DNA of 21,140 bases from Clostridiaceae bacterium (lineage in GTDB: Bacteria; Bacillota; Clostridia; Oscillospirales; Acutalibacteraceae): NCBI GenBank assembly GCA_016297645.1, contig JAEDGF010000031.1, positions 1 to 21,140 on the forward strand, in the 5' to 3' direction. Position 1 is the stretch's first letter, and every line of letters begins with the position of its first letter. This document shows positions 1 through 5,263 of this stretch, piece after piece. The translations under genes and the position numbers were made by a program. The notes under the pieces were generated by a model, which saw only the letters and a program-made list of their open reading frames with translations, did not search any database and was not told where the DNA came from.

Positions 1-167
1 TTCCGCCCGTGGCGGCTTCCCACATAAATGCGGCGGCAAGCGTTCCGCCCGTGGCGGCTTCCCACATAAATGCGGCGGCAAGCGTTCCGCCCGTGGCTGC
101 TTCCCCCGTAAATGCTGCGGCAAGCGTTCCGCCCGTAGCTGCTTCCCCCATGAATGCTGCGGCTGCC
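1..167 (+). repeat. 42-bp in-frame tandem repeat, about four units
   Basis: Units span 1-41 (first base missing), 42-83, 84-125 and 126-167. Units 1 and 2 are identical over the bases seen; units 3 and 4 differ at a few positions. The period is 14 codons, so copy-number change would keep the zinc-ribbon protein in frame. The array may continue upstream of the window. Confidence 0.95.
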
Positions 168-746
168 CCGGAAAATGTGCCGTCTGCGGGCTTCTCATCC
201 GTTGACACCCAAAAAACGGAAAATCACACCGTATTCTTTGAGAATTCCGACCCGATTGCTCCTGCCGATCGCGGCAATCCGCTGAAAACGGAAAGCTCCG
301 TTCCCGGCGCACAGTCTGATATTTCAGAGTCCGACGAGCTTGACGCGATAGCTGCAAAGGCGGCTGCCGAAATAAGCCGTATGACCGCCGAAAAAATTGC
401 GGCTCGTCAAAAAGCGGGAGCTGTGCCGTTTTCAAACAGCGCTCCCGAGGAGGAGCTGCCGGATTTCGACGCGATAGACGACGGACTTATAGTTGAAGAC
501 CAGTTTATCTCCGACAACAACTCCGACGGCGGTTCGCCCCGTGCTGCGGTTTCCCGCCCCTCTATAAACGGCTGCCGCTGCAAAAAATGCGGTGCGCCCA
601 TGGCGGCAAATGCCGTTTTCTGCCCGAAATGCGGGGCACAGAACAAAAAGGAACATACAAGCGCACCCGTGTGCCCCTGCTGCGGTGCTTTTGTGGGGAC
701 CGGCATGACTTTTTGTCCCGAATGCGGCAGTAAGCTGACTCAATAA
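1..746 (+). CDS. Zinc-ribbon protein with repetitive Ala/Pro-rich N-terminal region (5' truncated by window edge)
   Basis: The frame is already open at the first base, so the true start lies upstream; a GTG at 9 is only an internal valine codon. The visible 247 residues fall into three parts. First come about four copies of a 14-residue unit (V-P-P-V-A-A-S-x-x-N-A-A-A-S). Next is an acidic, low-complexity middle segment, probably disordered. Last are two C-terminal zinc ribbons, each a pair of CxxC knuckles: CRCKKC / CPKC at about residues 190-212 and CPCC / CPEC at about 223-240, ending in SKLTQ. Double zinc ribbons of this kind are common at the ends of Bacillota proteins and usually mediate protein or nucleic-acid contacts. 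No enzymatic domain is visible in the part present and the function cannot be named. No terminator follows; the next promoter begins 36 bases after the stop. Confidence 0.85.
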   Translation, partial: PPVAASHINAAASVPPVAASHINAAASVPPVAASPVNAAASVPPVAASPMNAAAAPENVPSAGFSSVDTQKTENHTVFFENSDPIAPADRGNPLKTESSVPGAQSDISESDELDAIAAKAAAEISRMTAEKIAARQKAGAVPFSNSAPEEELPDFDAIDDGLIVEDQFISDNNSDGGSPRAAVSRPSINGCRCKKCGAPMAANAVFCPKCGAQNKKEHTSAPVCPCCGAFVGTGMTFCPECGSKLTQ

Positions 747-782
747 AACAGGCGAAAAAATACATAAATCACAAAAAACCGA

Positions 783-811
783 TTGCACACCGCAAAAAAT
801 TGTTGTATACT
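783..811 (+). promoter_or_regulatory. Sigma-A promoter for the TRIC-family gene
   Basis: TTGCAC (783-788), 17-bp spacer, TATACT (806-811). It predicts a start near 818 and a leader of about 100 bases before the ATG at 919. Confidence 0.75.
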
Positions 812-918
812 TGTCAGGTATTTGCCGGCGGACGCACGGTGACAAGCACCTTCTGTCCGTTTTGGTTTTTATTCAGATAAACGCATTTCCTATTCTATCG
901 TTGTTCGGAGTTGAATAA

Positions 919-1557
919 ATGGACGGCATATTTTTTGCACTTGAAATAGTCGGTACGGTCGCGTTTGCCGTTTCGGGCGCAATGGCGGCTATGCACAAGC
1001 ACCTTGATATTTTCGGTGTTCTGTTCTGCGGAATAGTAACGGCACTCGGCGGCGGCGTTATAAGAGATACGCTTTTGGGCAACCTGCCGCCTGCAATGTT
1101 CCGCTCGTATTCGTACCTCATTGCGGCTGTCATTGCGGGCATCGTGACCTTCATAATAGCCAGCATTCTGAATTCCCGTTTTGAAACGAAAGCCGCCGCG
1201 ATCGACCGCGTCAACAATATTTTTGACGCAATAGGACTCGGAGTATTCACGGTCGCGGGAATCAACCTCGCGGCAAATTCCGGCTACGGGGAAAACGCCT
1301 TCTTCGTCATCTTTCTCGGAATGACCACCGGCTGCGGCGGAGGAATACTCCGCGACATCTGTATACGCGAGATACCGTTTGTCTTTTCCAAACGCGTGTA
1401 CGCCGTCGCTTCGCTTTTCGGCGGCTGCATATATTATCTGATGCACATTTATTTCGACCTGAACGGCGTTTTGTCGGTCATGTGCGGAATAGGCGCGGTA
1501 TTTATTCTCCGGCTTCTCGCGTCCGTTTTCAGATGGGATCTCCCGAAAGCGTACTGA
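919..1557 (+). CDS. Trimeric intracellular cation (TRIC/UPF0126, YicG-YadS type) channel family membrane protein
   Basis: This 212-residue integral membrane protein has the internal two-fold repeat of the UPF0126/TRIC family. Each half carries a glycine triplet followed by Arg-Asp: ALGGGVIRD near residues 42-50 and CGGGILRD near 129-136. About seven hydrophobic helices are visible, and the length matches bacterial members of 200-220 residues. Prokaryotic TRIC proteins form trimeric cation channels with the pore inside each subunit; the physiological cargo here is not evident. The start is ATG 919, preceded by CGGAG at 906-910. The gene is monocistronic, with its own promoter at 783-811 and a terminator from 1601. 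It converges on pncC. Confidence 0.88.
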   Translation: MDGIFFALEIVGTVAFAVSGAMAAMHKHLDIFGVLFCGIVTALGGGVIRDTLLGNLPPAMFRSYSYLIAAVIAGIVTFIIASILNSRFETKAAAIDRVNNIFDAIGLGVFTVAGINLAANSGYGENAFFVIFLGMTTGCGGGILRDICIREIPFVFSKRVYAVASLFGGCIYYLMHIYFDLNGVLSVMCGIGAVFILRLLASVFRWDLPKAY

Positions 1558-1600
1558 GCGTCACCGATTTATCGCGGCATAATTCAATAAGCACATAGAA

Positions 1601-1645
1601 AAAACCTCGTTTTTTTCGGTCAGTAAAACCGAACTGCGAGGTTTT
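1601..1645. terminator. Bidirectional terminator between the TRIC-family gene and pncC
   Basis: The stem AAAACCTCG (1601-1609) pairs with CGAGGTTTT (1636-1644), and an inner TTCGGT/ACCGAA pairing extends it. T-tracts follow on both strands, so it can end the rightward gene and the leftward pncC. The rest of 1646-1853 holds no gene that I can support, only a weak hairpin near 1780-1810. Confidence 0.85.
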
Positions 1646-1853
1646 TGTGTTCCATTGAGTGTATTATTTTCGCTGCTTACGAATGAAGCAGAAAACGATC
1701 CGGCACGGTACTTACGGATAAAACAAAAGCAATACGGCGAAGTGTTCGTTTTGCGTCGGACTGCCTCTTCGTCGGTCTGCCAAAAATATACCGCTCCGTA
1801 TTTTCGGCAGTAATAAAGAGTCTTTTTCCTTATGAGGAATCGAAAAATGAGAG

Positions 1854-2336
1854 TTATTCCAAAATATCGCAGAGAGTTGCAAAAACGAACTCTACACTCT
1901 GTCTGCGCACTTCATTTCTACCGATACTGCCGAAATGCTTCGTAAATGACTTGACTGCCCCGTTCACATAAAAGCCGAAGCAAACCGTCCCAACCGGGGC
2001 GTTTTCCGTGCCGCCCGTGGGACCGGCATAACCCGTTATTCCCACTCCGACCTCGCAATTAAGCCTTTCTGCACAGCCGGAAGCCATTTTTTCGGCGACC
2101 TCGGTGCTTACGACTCCGTATTTTTCAATGTCTGCGGCGGGAACGCCGACGAGCGCCGTTTTCAGCTTTTCGGCATAGGTAACAAACGAGCCGTCAAAAC
2201 CCTTCGATGCATCCGGCACAGCAACAAGCTCCGCTGCCGCAAGGCCACCCGTGCAGGACTCGGCAAAGGTTATTTTCATTTTTTTATCTATCAGTTTTTT
2301 TACCGCCAAAGCGGCATTTTGTAAAGGTTCCGTAAT
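1854..2336 (-). CDS. pncC: Nicotinamide-nucleotide amidohydrolase PncC (CinA C-terminal domain), likely ATT start
   Basis: The enzyme deamidates NMN to nicotinic acid mononucleotide in pyridine-nucleotide recycling. The family motifs are present: TFAESCTGG with the catalytic serine near the N-terminus, GITGYAGPTGG in the middle, then PVGTVCFGF. The N-terminal CinA domain is absent, so this is a stand-alone PncC. A GTG at 2372 would give 172 residues, but that GTG lies inside the promoter (its bases abut the -10 hexamer), so it should not be transcribed. Downstream of the predicted RNA start there is a strong GGGGAGG followed by ATT at 2336-2334. Starting there gives 160 residues, with about 17 residues before the AESCTGG core plus a short helix, close to the 165 residues of E. 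coli PncC. The ATT start is an inference. The next ATG is inside the core fold and lacks a ribosome site. Confidence 0.85.
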   Translation of the reverse strand: MTEPLQNAALAVKKLIDKKMKITFAESCTGGLAAAELVAVPDASKGFDGSFVTYAEKLKTALVGVPAADIEKYGVVSTEVAEKMASGCAERLNCEVGVGITGYAGPTGGTENAPVGTVCFGFYVNGAVKSFTKHFGSIGRNEVRRQSVEFVFATLCDILE

Positions 2337-2362
2337 GCTCCTCCCCTTTCGTTTACAAGAAA

Positions 2363-2391
2363 ATTGTAGCACAGTTCAATTCTGTTTTCAA
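2363..2391 (-). promoter_or_regulatory. Sigma-A promoter for pncC
   Basis: Read on the minus strand: TTGAAA (2391-2386), 17-bp spacer, TACAAT (2368-2363). The predicted RNA start is near 2356, leaving about 20 bases of leader that contain GGGGAGG just before the ATT codon at 2336. Confidence 0.8.
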
Positions 2392-2453
2392 CAGAGAGTA
2401 CGGATTCAAATCGAGTATATATTCAGAAAGTCTTATTATGCATTTTCGTAATG

Positions 2454-2486
2454 CAAAAAAAGAGCCCCATAAAGGAGCCCTTTTTT
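2454..2486 (-). terminator. Terminator of the four-peptide operon
   Basis: On the minus strand an A6 run and GGGCTCC pair with GGGGCTC and a T7 run, giving 13 pairs including two G-U wobbles around a loop of five. On the plus strand the wobbles become A-C mismatches, so the terminator belongs to the leftward peptide operon. It lies about 47 bases after the last peptide stop. Confidence 0.8.
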
Positions 2487-2532
2487 AATTATGCATAATT
2501 TTCAAGATGTGAAAATCAAGGTTCAGCGAGAA

Positions 2533-2673
2533 TTATTCGCCGTCCTTCTTGGACCAACCGTAAACCTTCTTTATGCCTGCAAGAGCGCGAGCGAGTTCTT
2601 CCATGAAGGACTTTAAGAAATCCATAACATCGTTGAAAAGACCTTCAAGTTTACCGAAATCAAGGTTTTCCAT
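2533..2673 (-). CDS. Small leaderless amphipathic peptide D (46 aa), fourth gene of peptide operon
   Basis: ATG at 2673 follows AAAGGAGGTGC with good spacing; the stop is TAA at 2535-2533. The 46 residues contain no cysteine, no signal-peptide hydrophobic core and no double-glycine leader. From about residue 4 to 38 hydrophobic residues recur every three to four positions (L9, L12, F13, V16, F19, L20, F23, L27, L31, I34, V37), as expected for one amphipathic helix. The tail carries W40 and then charged KKDGE. By count there are nine acidic and seven basic residues. The N-terminal pattern L-D-F with G-L-F following resembles peptide A. I recognise no family. The length and shape recall phenol-soluble modulins of the beta type or multi-peptide leaderless bacteriocins, but that is analogy only. 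Confidence 0.85.
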   Translation of the reverse strand: MENLDFGKLEGLFNDVMDFLKSFMEELARALAGIKKVYGWSKKDGE

Positions 2674-2724
2674 TCTGTGTGCACCTCCTTTTAAGGAAGA
2701 TTTATAATAGCGATGATACGAGAA

Positions 2725-2862
2725 TTATTCGCCTTTTGCCTCTGTGGTAGTCTCGGGGAAGTTAGCGTCCTTCCAAGCCTTAATTCTGGCAAGCATCTCG
2801 ATAATCATCTGTCCCCAGTACTTCATGTACTCGATAAATGAGGTAAGAACGTCAAGTTTCAT
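2725..2862 (-). CDS. Small leaderless amphipathic peptide C (45 aa), third gene of peptide operon
   Basis: ATG at 2862 follows AAAAGAGGTGCAACA, nearly the same leader as peptide B; the stop is TAA at 2727-2725. The 45 residues have helical periodicity from L3 to W30 (V5, L6, F9, I10, M13, W16, M19, I20, M23, L24, I27, W30), with aromatic Y12, Y15 and W16. A short threonine/glutamate-rich tail ends in AKGE. Seven acidic and six basic residues leave it close to neutral. There is no cysteine and no export signal. It sits 50 bases after peptide B and 51 before peptide D. The function is unknown; co-translation with the other three suggests a multi-component product. Confidence 0.85.
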   Translation of the reverse strand: MKLDVLTSFIEYMKYWGQMIIEMLARIKAWKDANFPETTTEAKGE

Positions 2863-2912
2863 TTATGTTGCACCTCTTTTCAGATTAAAATAAATAAATC
2901 GCCGGTAAGGAA

Positions 2913-3068
2913 TTAGTCCTTGTTCTCACGATGATCGTCTTCACCTGTGGGAATGCTAACCTCAAATTTGGGCTTAAAGCCTTCGATGAATCCTTTGAGC
3001 TGAGCGACGAAGCTCTTTACGAAGCCTGCGATATCGTTTATAATCTTGGTAATATCTGCGAATTTCAT
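2913..3068 (-). CDS. Small leaderless amphipathic peptide B (51 aa), second gene of peptide operon
   Basis: ATG at 3068 follows AAAAGAGGTGCAACA; the stop is TAA at 2915-2913. This is the longest of the four. It has a very regular amphipathic helix (I6, I9, I10, I13, F16, V17, F20, V21, L24, F27, I28, F31), then a proline at 33 and a hydrophilic, acidic tail (GEDDH followed by RENKD). Nine acidic and eight basic residues are present, with no cysteine, signal sequence or membrane-spanning stretch. An aspartate at position 5 next to a hydrophobic residue is shared with peptides A and D, with D4 at the matching place in C. No family recognised. Confidence 0.85.
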   Translation of the reverse strand: MKFADITKIINDIAGFVKSFVAQLKGFIEGFKPKFEVSIPTGEDDHRENKD

Positions 3069-3126
3069 TCTGTTGCACCTCTTTTCTTGAATTGATGTTT
3101 CAGGACACGCGTTTCAGAGAAAAAAC

Positions 3127-3261
3127 TTATTTCTCTTCCCAACCCTTGTTGTCCGCCTTGGGATCTTCAAGCCATGACTTGATCTGATAGAACATGGCCA
3201 CGAGCTTCTGCATGTAAGTGAAGATATGCTCGAAGAGGCCGTTGAAATCGAATTCACCCAC
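3127..3261 (-). CDS. Small leaderless amphipathic peptide A (44 aa), first gene of peptide operon
   Basis: GTG at 3261 is chosen because a near-perfect AAGGAGGTG (3276-3268) precedes it at normal spacing and there is no alternative in-frame start. The stop is TAA at 3129-3127. The 44 residues form one predicted amphipathic helix from about 4 to 31 with an unusually aromatic face (F4, F6, F10, F14, Y16, F24, Y25, W30). A proline at 34 and a charged tail follow, ending GWEEK. Eight acidic and five basic residues make it the most acidic of the set. It is the promoter-proximal gene, about 60 bases downstream of the predicted RNA start from the nearer promoter. A different frame open over 3114-3311 has no ribosome site and is a shadow. 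Confidence 0.83.
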   Translation of the reverse strand: MGEFDFNGLFEHIFTYMQKLVAMFYQIKSWLEDPKADNKGWEEK

Positions 3262-3328
3262 TTTGTACACCTCCTTCTGATTTTCAGTGGTTGCAAGCTA
3301 TAAAAAGCCATTCACAACTTGCACACTA

Positions 3329-3357
3329 ATAATACCATCACGATCAATGGATTTCAA
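3329..3357 (-). promoter_or_regulatory. Promoter P1 of the four-peptide operon
   Basis: Read on the minus strand: TTGAAA (3357-3352), 17-bp spacer, TATTAT (3334-3329). The RNA start is predicted near 3322. The leader can fold with TGCAAG pairing to CTTGCA around a 20-base loop just before the peptide A ribosome site. Confidence 0.8.
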
Positions 3358-3396
3358 GCATTTTTTAAGCAATTTTACAATGTTTACACTTATAAC

Positions 3397-3431
3397 AAAT
3401 TGTCGTAAAGATTATTTTTGAAAAATTGTCG
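3397..3431. promoter_or_regulatory. Direct repeat AAATTGTCG, twice, 26 bp apart
   Basis: Copies lie at 3397-3405 and 3423-3431, between P2 and P1, at roughly -75 and -105 relative to the P1 start. They could be a paired activator site for the peptide operon; the role is inferred from position only. Confidence 0.4.
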
Positions 3432-3434
3432 GTT

Positions 3435-3463
3435 ATTATACATATCAGTGTTGTTGTGCACAA
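3435..3463 (-). promoter_or_regulatory. Upstream promoter P2 of the four-peptide operon
   Basis: Read on the minus strand: TTGTGC (3463-3458), 17-bp spacer, TATAAT (3440-3435). Its -35 hexamer lies inside the dyad TGCACA-N7-TGTGCA, so a protein binding the dyad would directly affect this promoter. Confidence 0.6.
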
Positions 3464-3475
3464 GAATCGTGTGCA
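3457..3475. promoter_or_regulatory. Operator-like dyad TGCACA-N7-TGTGCA
   Basis: Perfect 6-bp arms (3457-3462 and 3470-3475) flank seven bases and overlap the -35 of P2. The half-site spacing suits a dimeric regulator. No regulator gene is next to it. Confidence 0.5.
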
Positions 3476-3478
3476 GGT

Positions 3479-3558
3479 GTTCAAAAATGCTTTAATAAAA
3501 TATGAACAAACTATGAGCTGAAACACTTTGTTCATATTTTTTATAGCATTTTTTTGAC
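3479..3558. repeat. Large imperfect inverted repeat (about 32-nt arms)
   Basis: A perfect 14-bp inner arm (3497-3510 with 3527-3540) surrounds a 16-base loop. After a small interior mismatch the outer arms AAAAATGCT (3483-3491) and AGCATTTTT (3545-3553) pair as well. It is AT-rich, so a poor terminator; it could be a cruciform, a structured RNA or a small palindromic element. It is followed by a second stem, TTCGGGC/GCCCGAA (3572-3578/3590-3596), and by ATGCCGTAT/ATACGGCAT (3596-3604/3653-3661) with a T6 run. No gene is visible between 3276 and 3769. Confidence 0.7.
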
Positions 3559-3704
3559 GATTTTGTCACATTTCGGGCATAGTTATCAAGCCCGAATGCC
3601 GTATCGCCGCAACACCTTCGCCATCGCATTTGACACCGCAAAAAAAATCAAAATACGGCATTTTTTCGGCGTTGATTTTTTGTTTCCATGGGGTATATGA
3701 GGTG

Positions 3705-3733
3705 TTGATTTTTTGTCCCGGTAGGTATATAAT
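3705..3733 (+). promoter_or_regulatory. Sigma-A promoter for ychF, with a duplicated copy upstream
   Basis: TTGATT (3705-3710), 17-bp spacer, TATAAT (3728-3733). A 13-bp repeat, GTTGATTTTTTGT, occurs at 3671-3683 and again at 3704-3716, and the upstream copy is followed by TATATG, so a weaker second promoter-like element sits 33 bp upstream. Confidence 0.8.
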
Positions 3734-3769
3734 GTAAAAAGTAAAAAAAGACAGAATGAGGATATAAAA

Positions 3770-4864
3770 ATGAAATTAGGTATAGTAGGTCTGCCGAATG
3801 TAGGCAAAAGCACACTTTTTAATGCACTGACAAATGCCGGAGCACAAGCTGCAAACTATCCGTTTTGCACGATAGAGCCTAATGTCGGCGTTGTCGCAGT
3901 CCCGGACAAACGCCTCGACGCACTGGCAGAGATGTACCACCCCGACAAAGTAACGCCTGCAATGATAGAATTCGTTGACATCGCAGGTCTTGTAAAGGGC
4001 GCATCCAAAGGTGAAGGACTCGGCAACAAGTTTTTGTCGCACATCCGCGAGGTCGATGCGATAATCCATGTTGTAAGATGCTTCGAAAATGACGACATCA
4101 CCCATGTTGACGGCTCGGTCGACCCGGCAAGGGACATTGAAACAATAAATCTCGAGCTTATTCTTTCGGATGCAGAGGTTCTTCAACGCCGTATCGACCG
4201 CGACACAAAAGCAATGAAGGGCGATAAGAGCCTTGCCGCCGATGTTGCATTCTTCAATCGCGTCAAGGAGGAGCTTGACAACGCCGTCTGCGCGAGAGCG
4301 ATAGAAATGACGGACGAGGAGAGAACACTGCTTTCATCGGTCGCGCTGCTTTCGTCGAAGCCCGTTATCTATGCGTGCAACATGAGCGAGGACGACTTCA
4401 CGGGAGATATAGAAGAAAACGCGTTCTACAAAAAGGTCAAGGCTATTGCCGAAGCCGAGGGCAGCGAGGTTCTTCCCATCTGCGCCGAGCTTGAAGCACA
4501 GATAGCAGAGCTTCCGGCAGACGAAAAAGAGATGTTTTTAAGCGAGCTTGGAATAAAACAGGCGGGACTTGACACGCTTATTCAGAAGAGCTACGACCTT
4601 TTGGGGCTTATGAGTTACCTCACCGCAGGCAAGCCCGAAGTCAGGGCATGGACGATAAAGAAAGGCACAAAAGCACCGCAGGCAGCAGGCAAAATCCACT
4701 CTGACTTCGAGAGAGGATTTATTCGCGCCGAGGTAATTTCGTTTGACGACCTGATGGCGAACGGCTCGATGACAGCCGCAAAAGAAAAGGGACTTGTAAG
4801 AAGTGAAGGAAAAGAGTATGTAATGCAGGACGGCGATATAGTTCTTTTCCGTTTCAATGTATAA
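3770..4864 (+). CDS. ychF: Redox-regulated ATPase YchF (Obg-family P-loop protein)
   Basis: The 364-residue protein is full length for YchF/Ola1. It has a P-loop GLPNVGKST (residues 7-15), a switch region DIAGLVKGASKGEGLGNKFL (70-89) and NMSE at 204-207 in place of the NKxD that would give guanine specificity, which is the hallmark of ATP preference in this family. A helical hairpin lies in the middle and a TGS domain at the C-terminus (from about 278, with KGTKAPQAAGKIHSDFERGF and ending VLFRFNV). YchF binds ribosomes and is implicated in stress and translation control. The ATG start at 3770 is preceded by GAGGA at normal spacing. It is monocistronic, with its own promoter and terminators at 4881 and 5021. 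Confidence 0.97.
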   Translation: MKLGIVGLPNVGKSTLFNALTNAGAQAANYPFCTIEPNVGVVAVPDKRLDALAEMYHPDKVTPAMIEFVDIAGLVKGASKGEGLGNKFLSHIREVDAIIHVVRCFENDDITHVDGSVDPARDIETINLELILSDAEVLQRRIDRDTKAMKGDKSLAADVAFFNRVKEELDNAVCARAIEMTDEERTLLSSVALLSSKPVIYACNMSEDDFTGDIEENAFYKKVKAIAEAEGSEVLPICAELEAQIAELPADEKEMFLSELGIKQAGLDTLIQKSYDLLGLMSYLTAGKPEVRAWTIKKGTKAPQAAGKIHSDFERGFIRAEVISFDDLMANGSMTAAKEKGLVRSEGKEYVMQDGDIVLFRFNV

Positions 4865-4880
4865 GTCGTCAAGGGGATGA

Positions 4881-4911
4881 GCCTGCACGACTTCGGACAG
4901 TGCGGGTTTTT
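4881..4911 (+). terminator. Terminator downstream of ychF
   Basis: CCTGCAC (4882-4888) pairs with GTGCGGG (4900-4906), with one G-U pair, followed by T5. It starts 18 bases after the ychF stop. Confidence 0.7.
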
Positions 4912-5020
4912 CAATTGATTTTACATAACGAAAGCGACCGATACGATTCATACGGCGCAAAAAAAACGGTATGATTCCGCGTTTATTGCGCACTCCCCTT
5001 TTTTATAAGATTAAACAATG

Positions 5021-5060
5021 CCGGCGCACCGCGTTTTGTACGGTGCGCCGGTTCTTTTTT
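5021..5060 (+). terminator. Strong second terminator
   Basis: A perfect 11-bp stem, CCGGCGCACCG (5021-5031) with CGGTGCGCCGG (5041-5051), has a 9-base loop and is followed by TTCTTTTTT. It probably backs up the ychF terminator. The minus side has no T-tract. Confidence 0.9.
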
Positions 5061-5067
5061 GTACCCT

Positions 5068-5177
5068 GTTAAGTGAGTGCGCACTTCTTTTTTCCGTTAA
5101 GCAAGTGCGCGCCTGTTTTTTGGTTCGGCCGATCAAATGCGCGTTTGTTTCGTTAATCGGATAACGCGTTTGTTTTC
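5068..5177. repeat. Degenerate 28-bp tandem repeat, four units
   Basis: Units at 5068-5095, 5096-5123, 5124-5151 and 5152-5177 (28, 28, 28 and 26 bp) share a GTTAA-like start, a central GCGC and a T-rich end. Units 1 and 2 are the closest; 3 and 4 have drifted. The region 4912-5263 has no credible gene. Confidence 0.65.
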
Positions 5178-5190
5178 TCCGCCATTCACT

Positions 5191-5216
5191 CAAAACGGAA
5201 ATATCCGTCCGTTTTG
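5191..5216. other. Dyad CAAAACGG / CCGTTTTG between convergent units
   Basis: A perfect 8-bp inverted repeat (5191-5198 and 5209-5216) has a 10-base loop, about 48 bases beyond the last stop of the leftward dnaX operon. It may act as that operon's 3' end, although it lacks a clear T-tract. Confidence 0.4.
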
Positions 5217-5263
5217 CAATGTCATGCGTTTTCAGCCGCCCGACATTTTCGCCGCGTCCGGAG

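Noticed and set aside
3114..3311. Minus-strand 65-residue frame overlapping peptide A
   Set aside because: The ribosome site at 3268-3276 is placed for GTG 3261 in a different frame; the frame is Arg/Ser-rich shadow sequence.
2454..3463. Classical class II bacteriocin or lasso/lanthipeptide cluster
   Set aside because: No double-glycine leader, cysteine, modification enzyme, ABC transporter or immunity gene is nearby; only the leaderless type remains possible.
5068..5177. CRISPR array
   Set aside because: Units are contiguous and degenerate with no spacers, and no cas genes are in the window.
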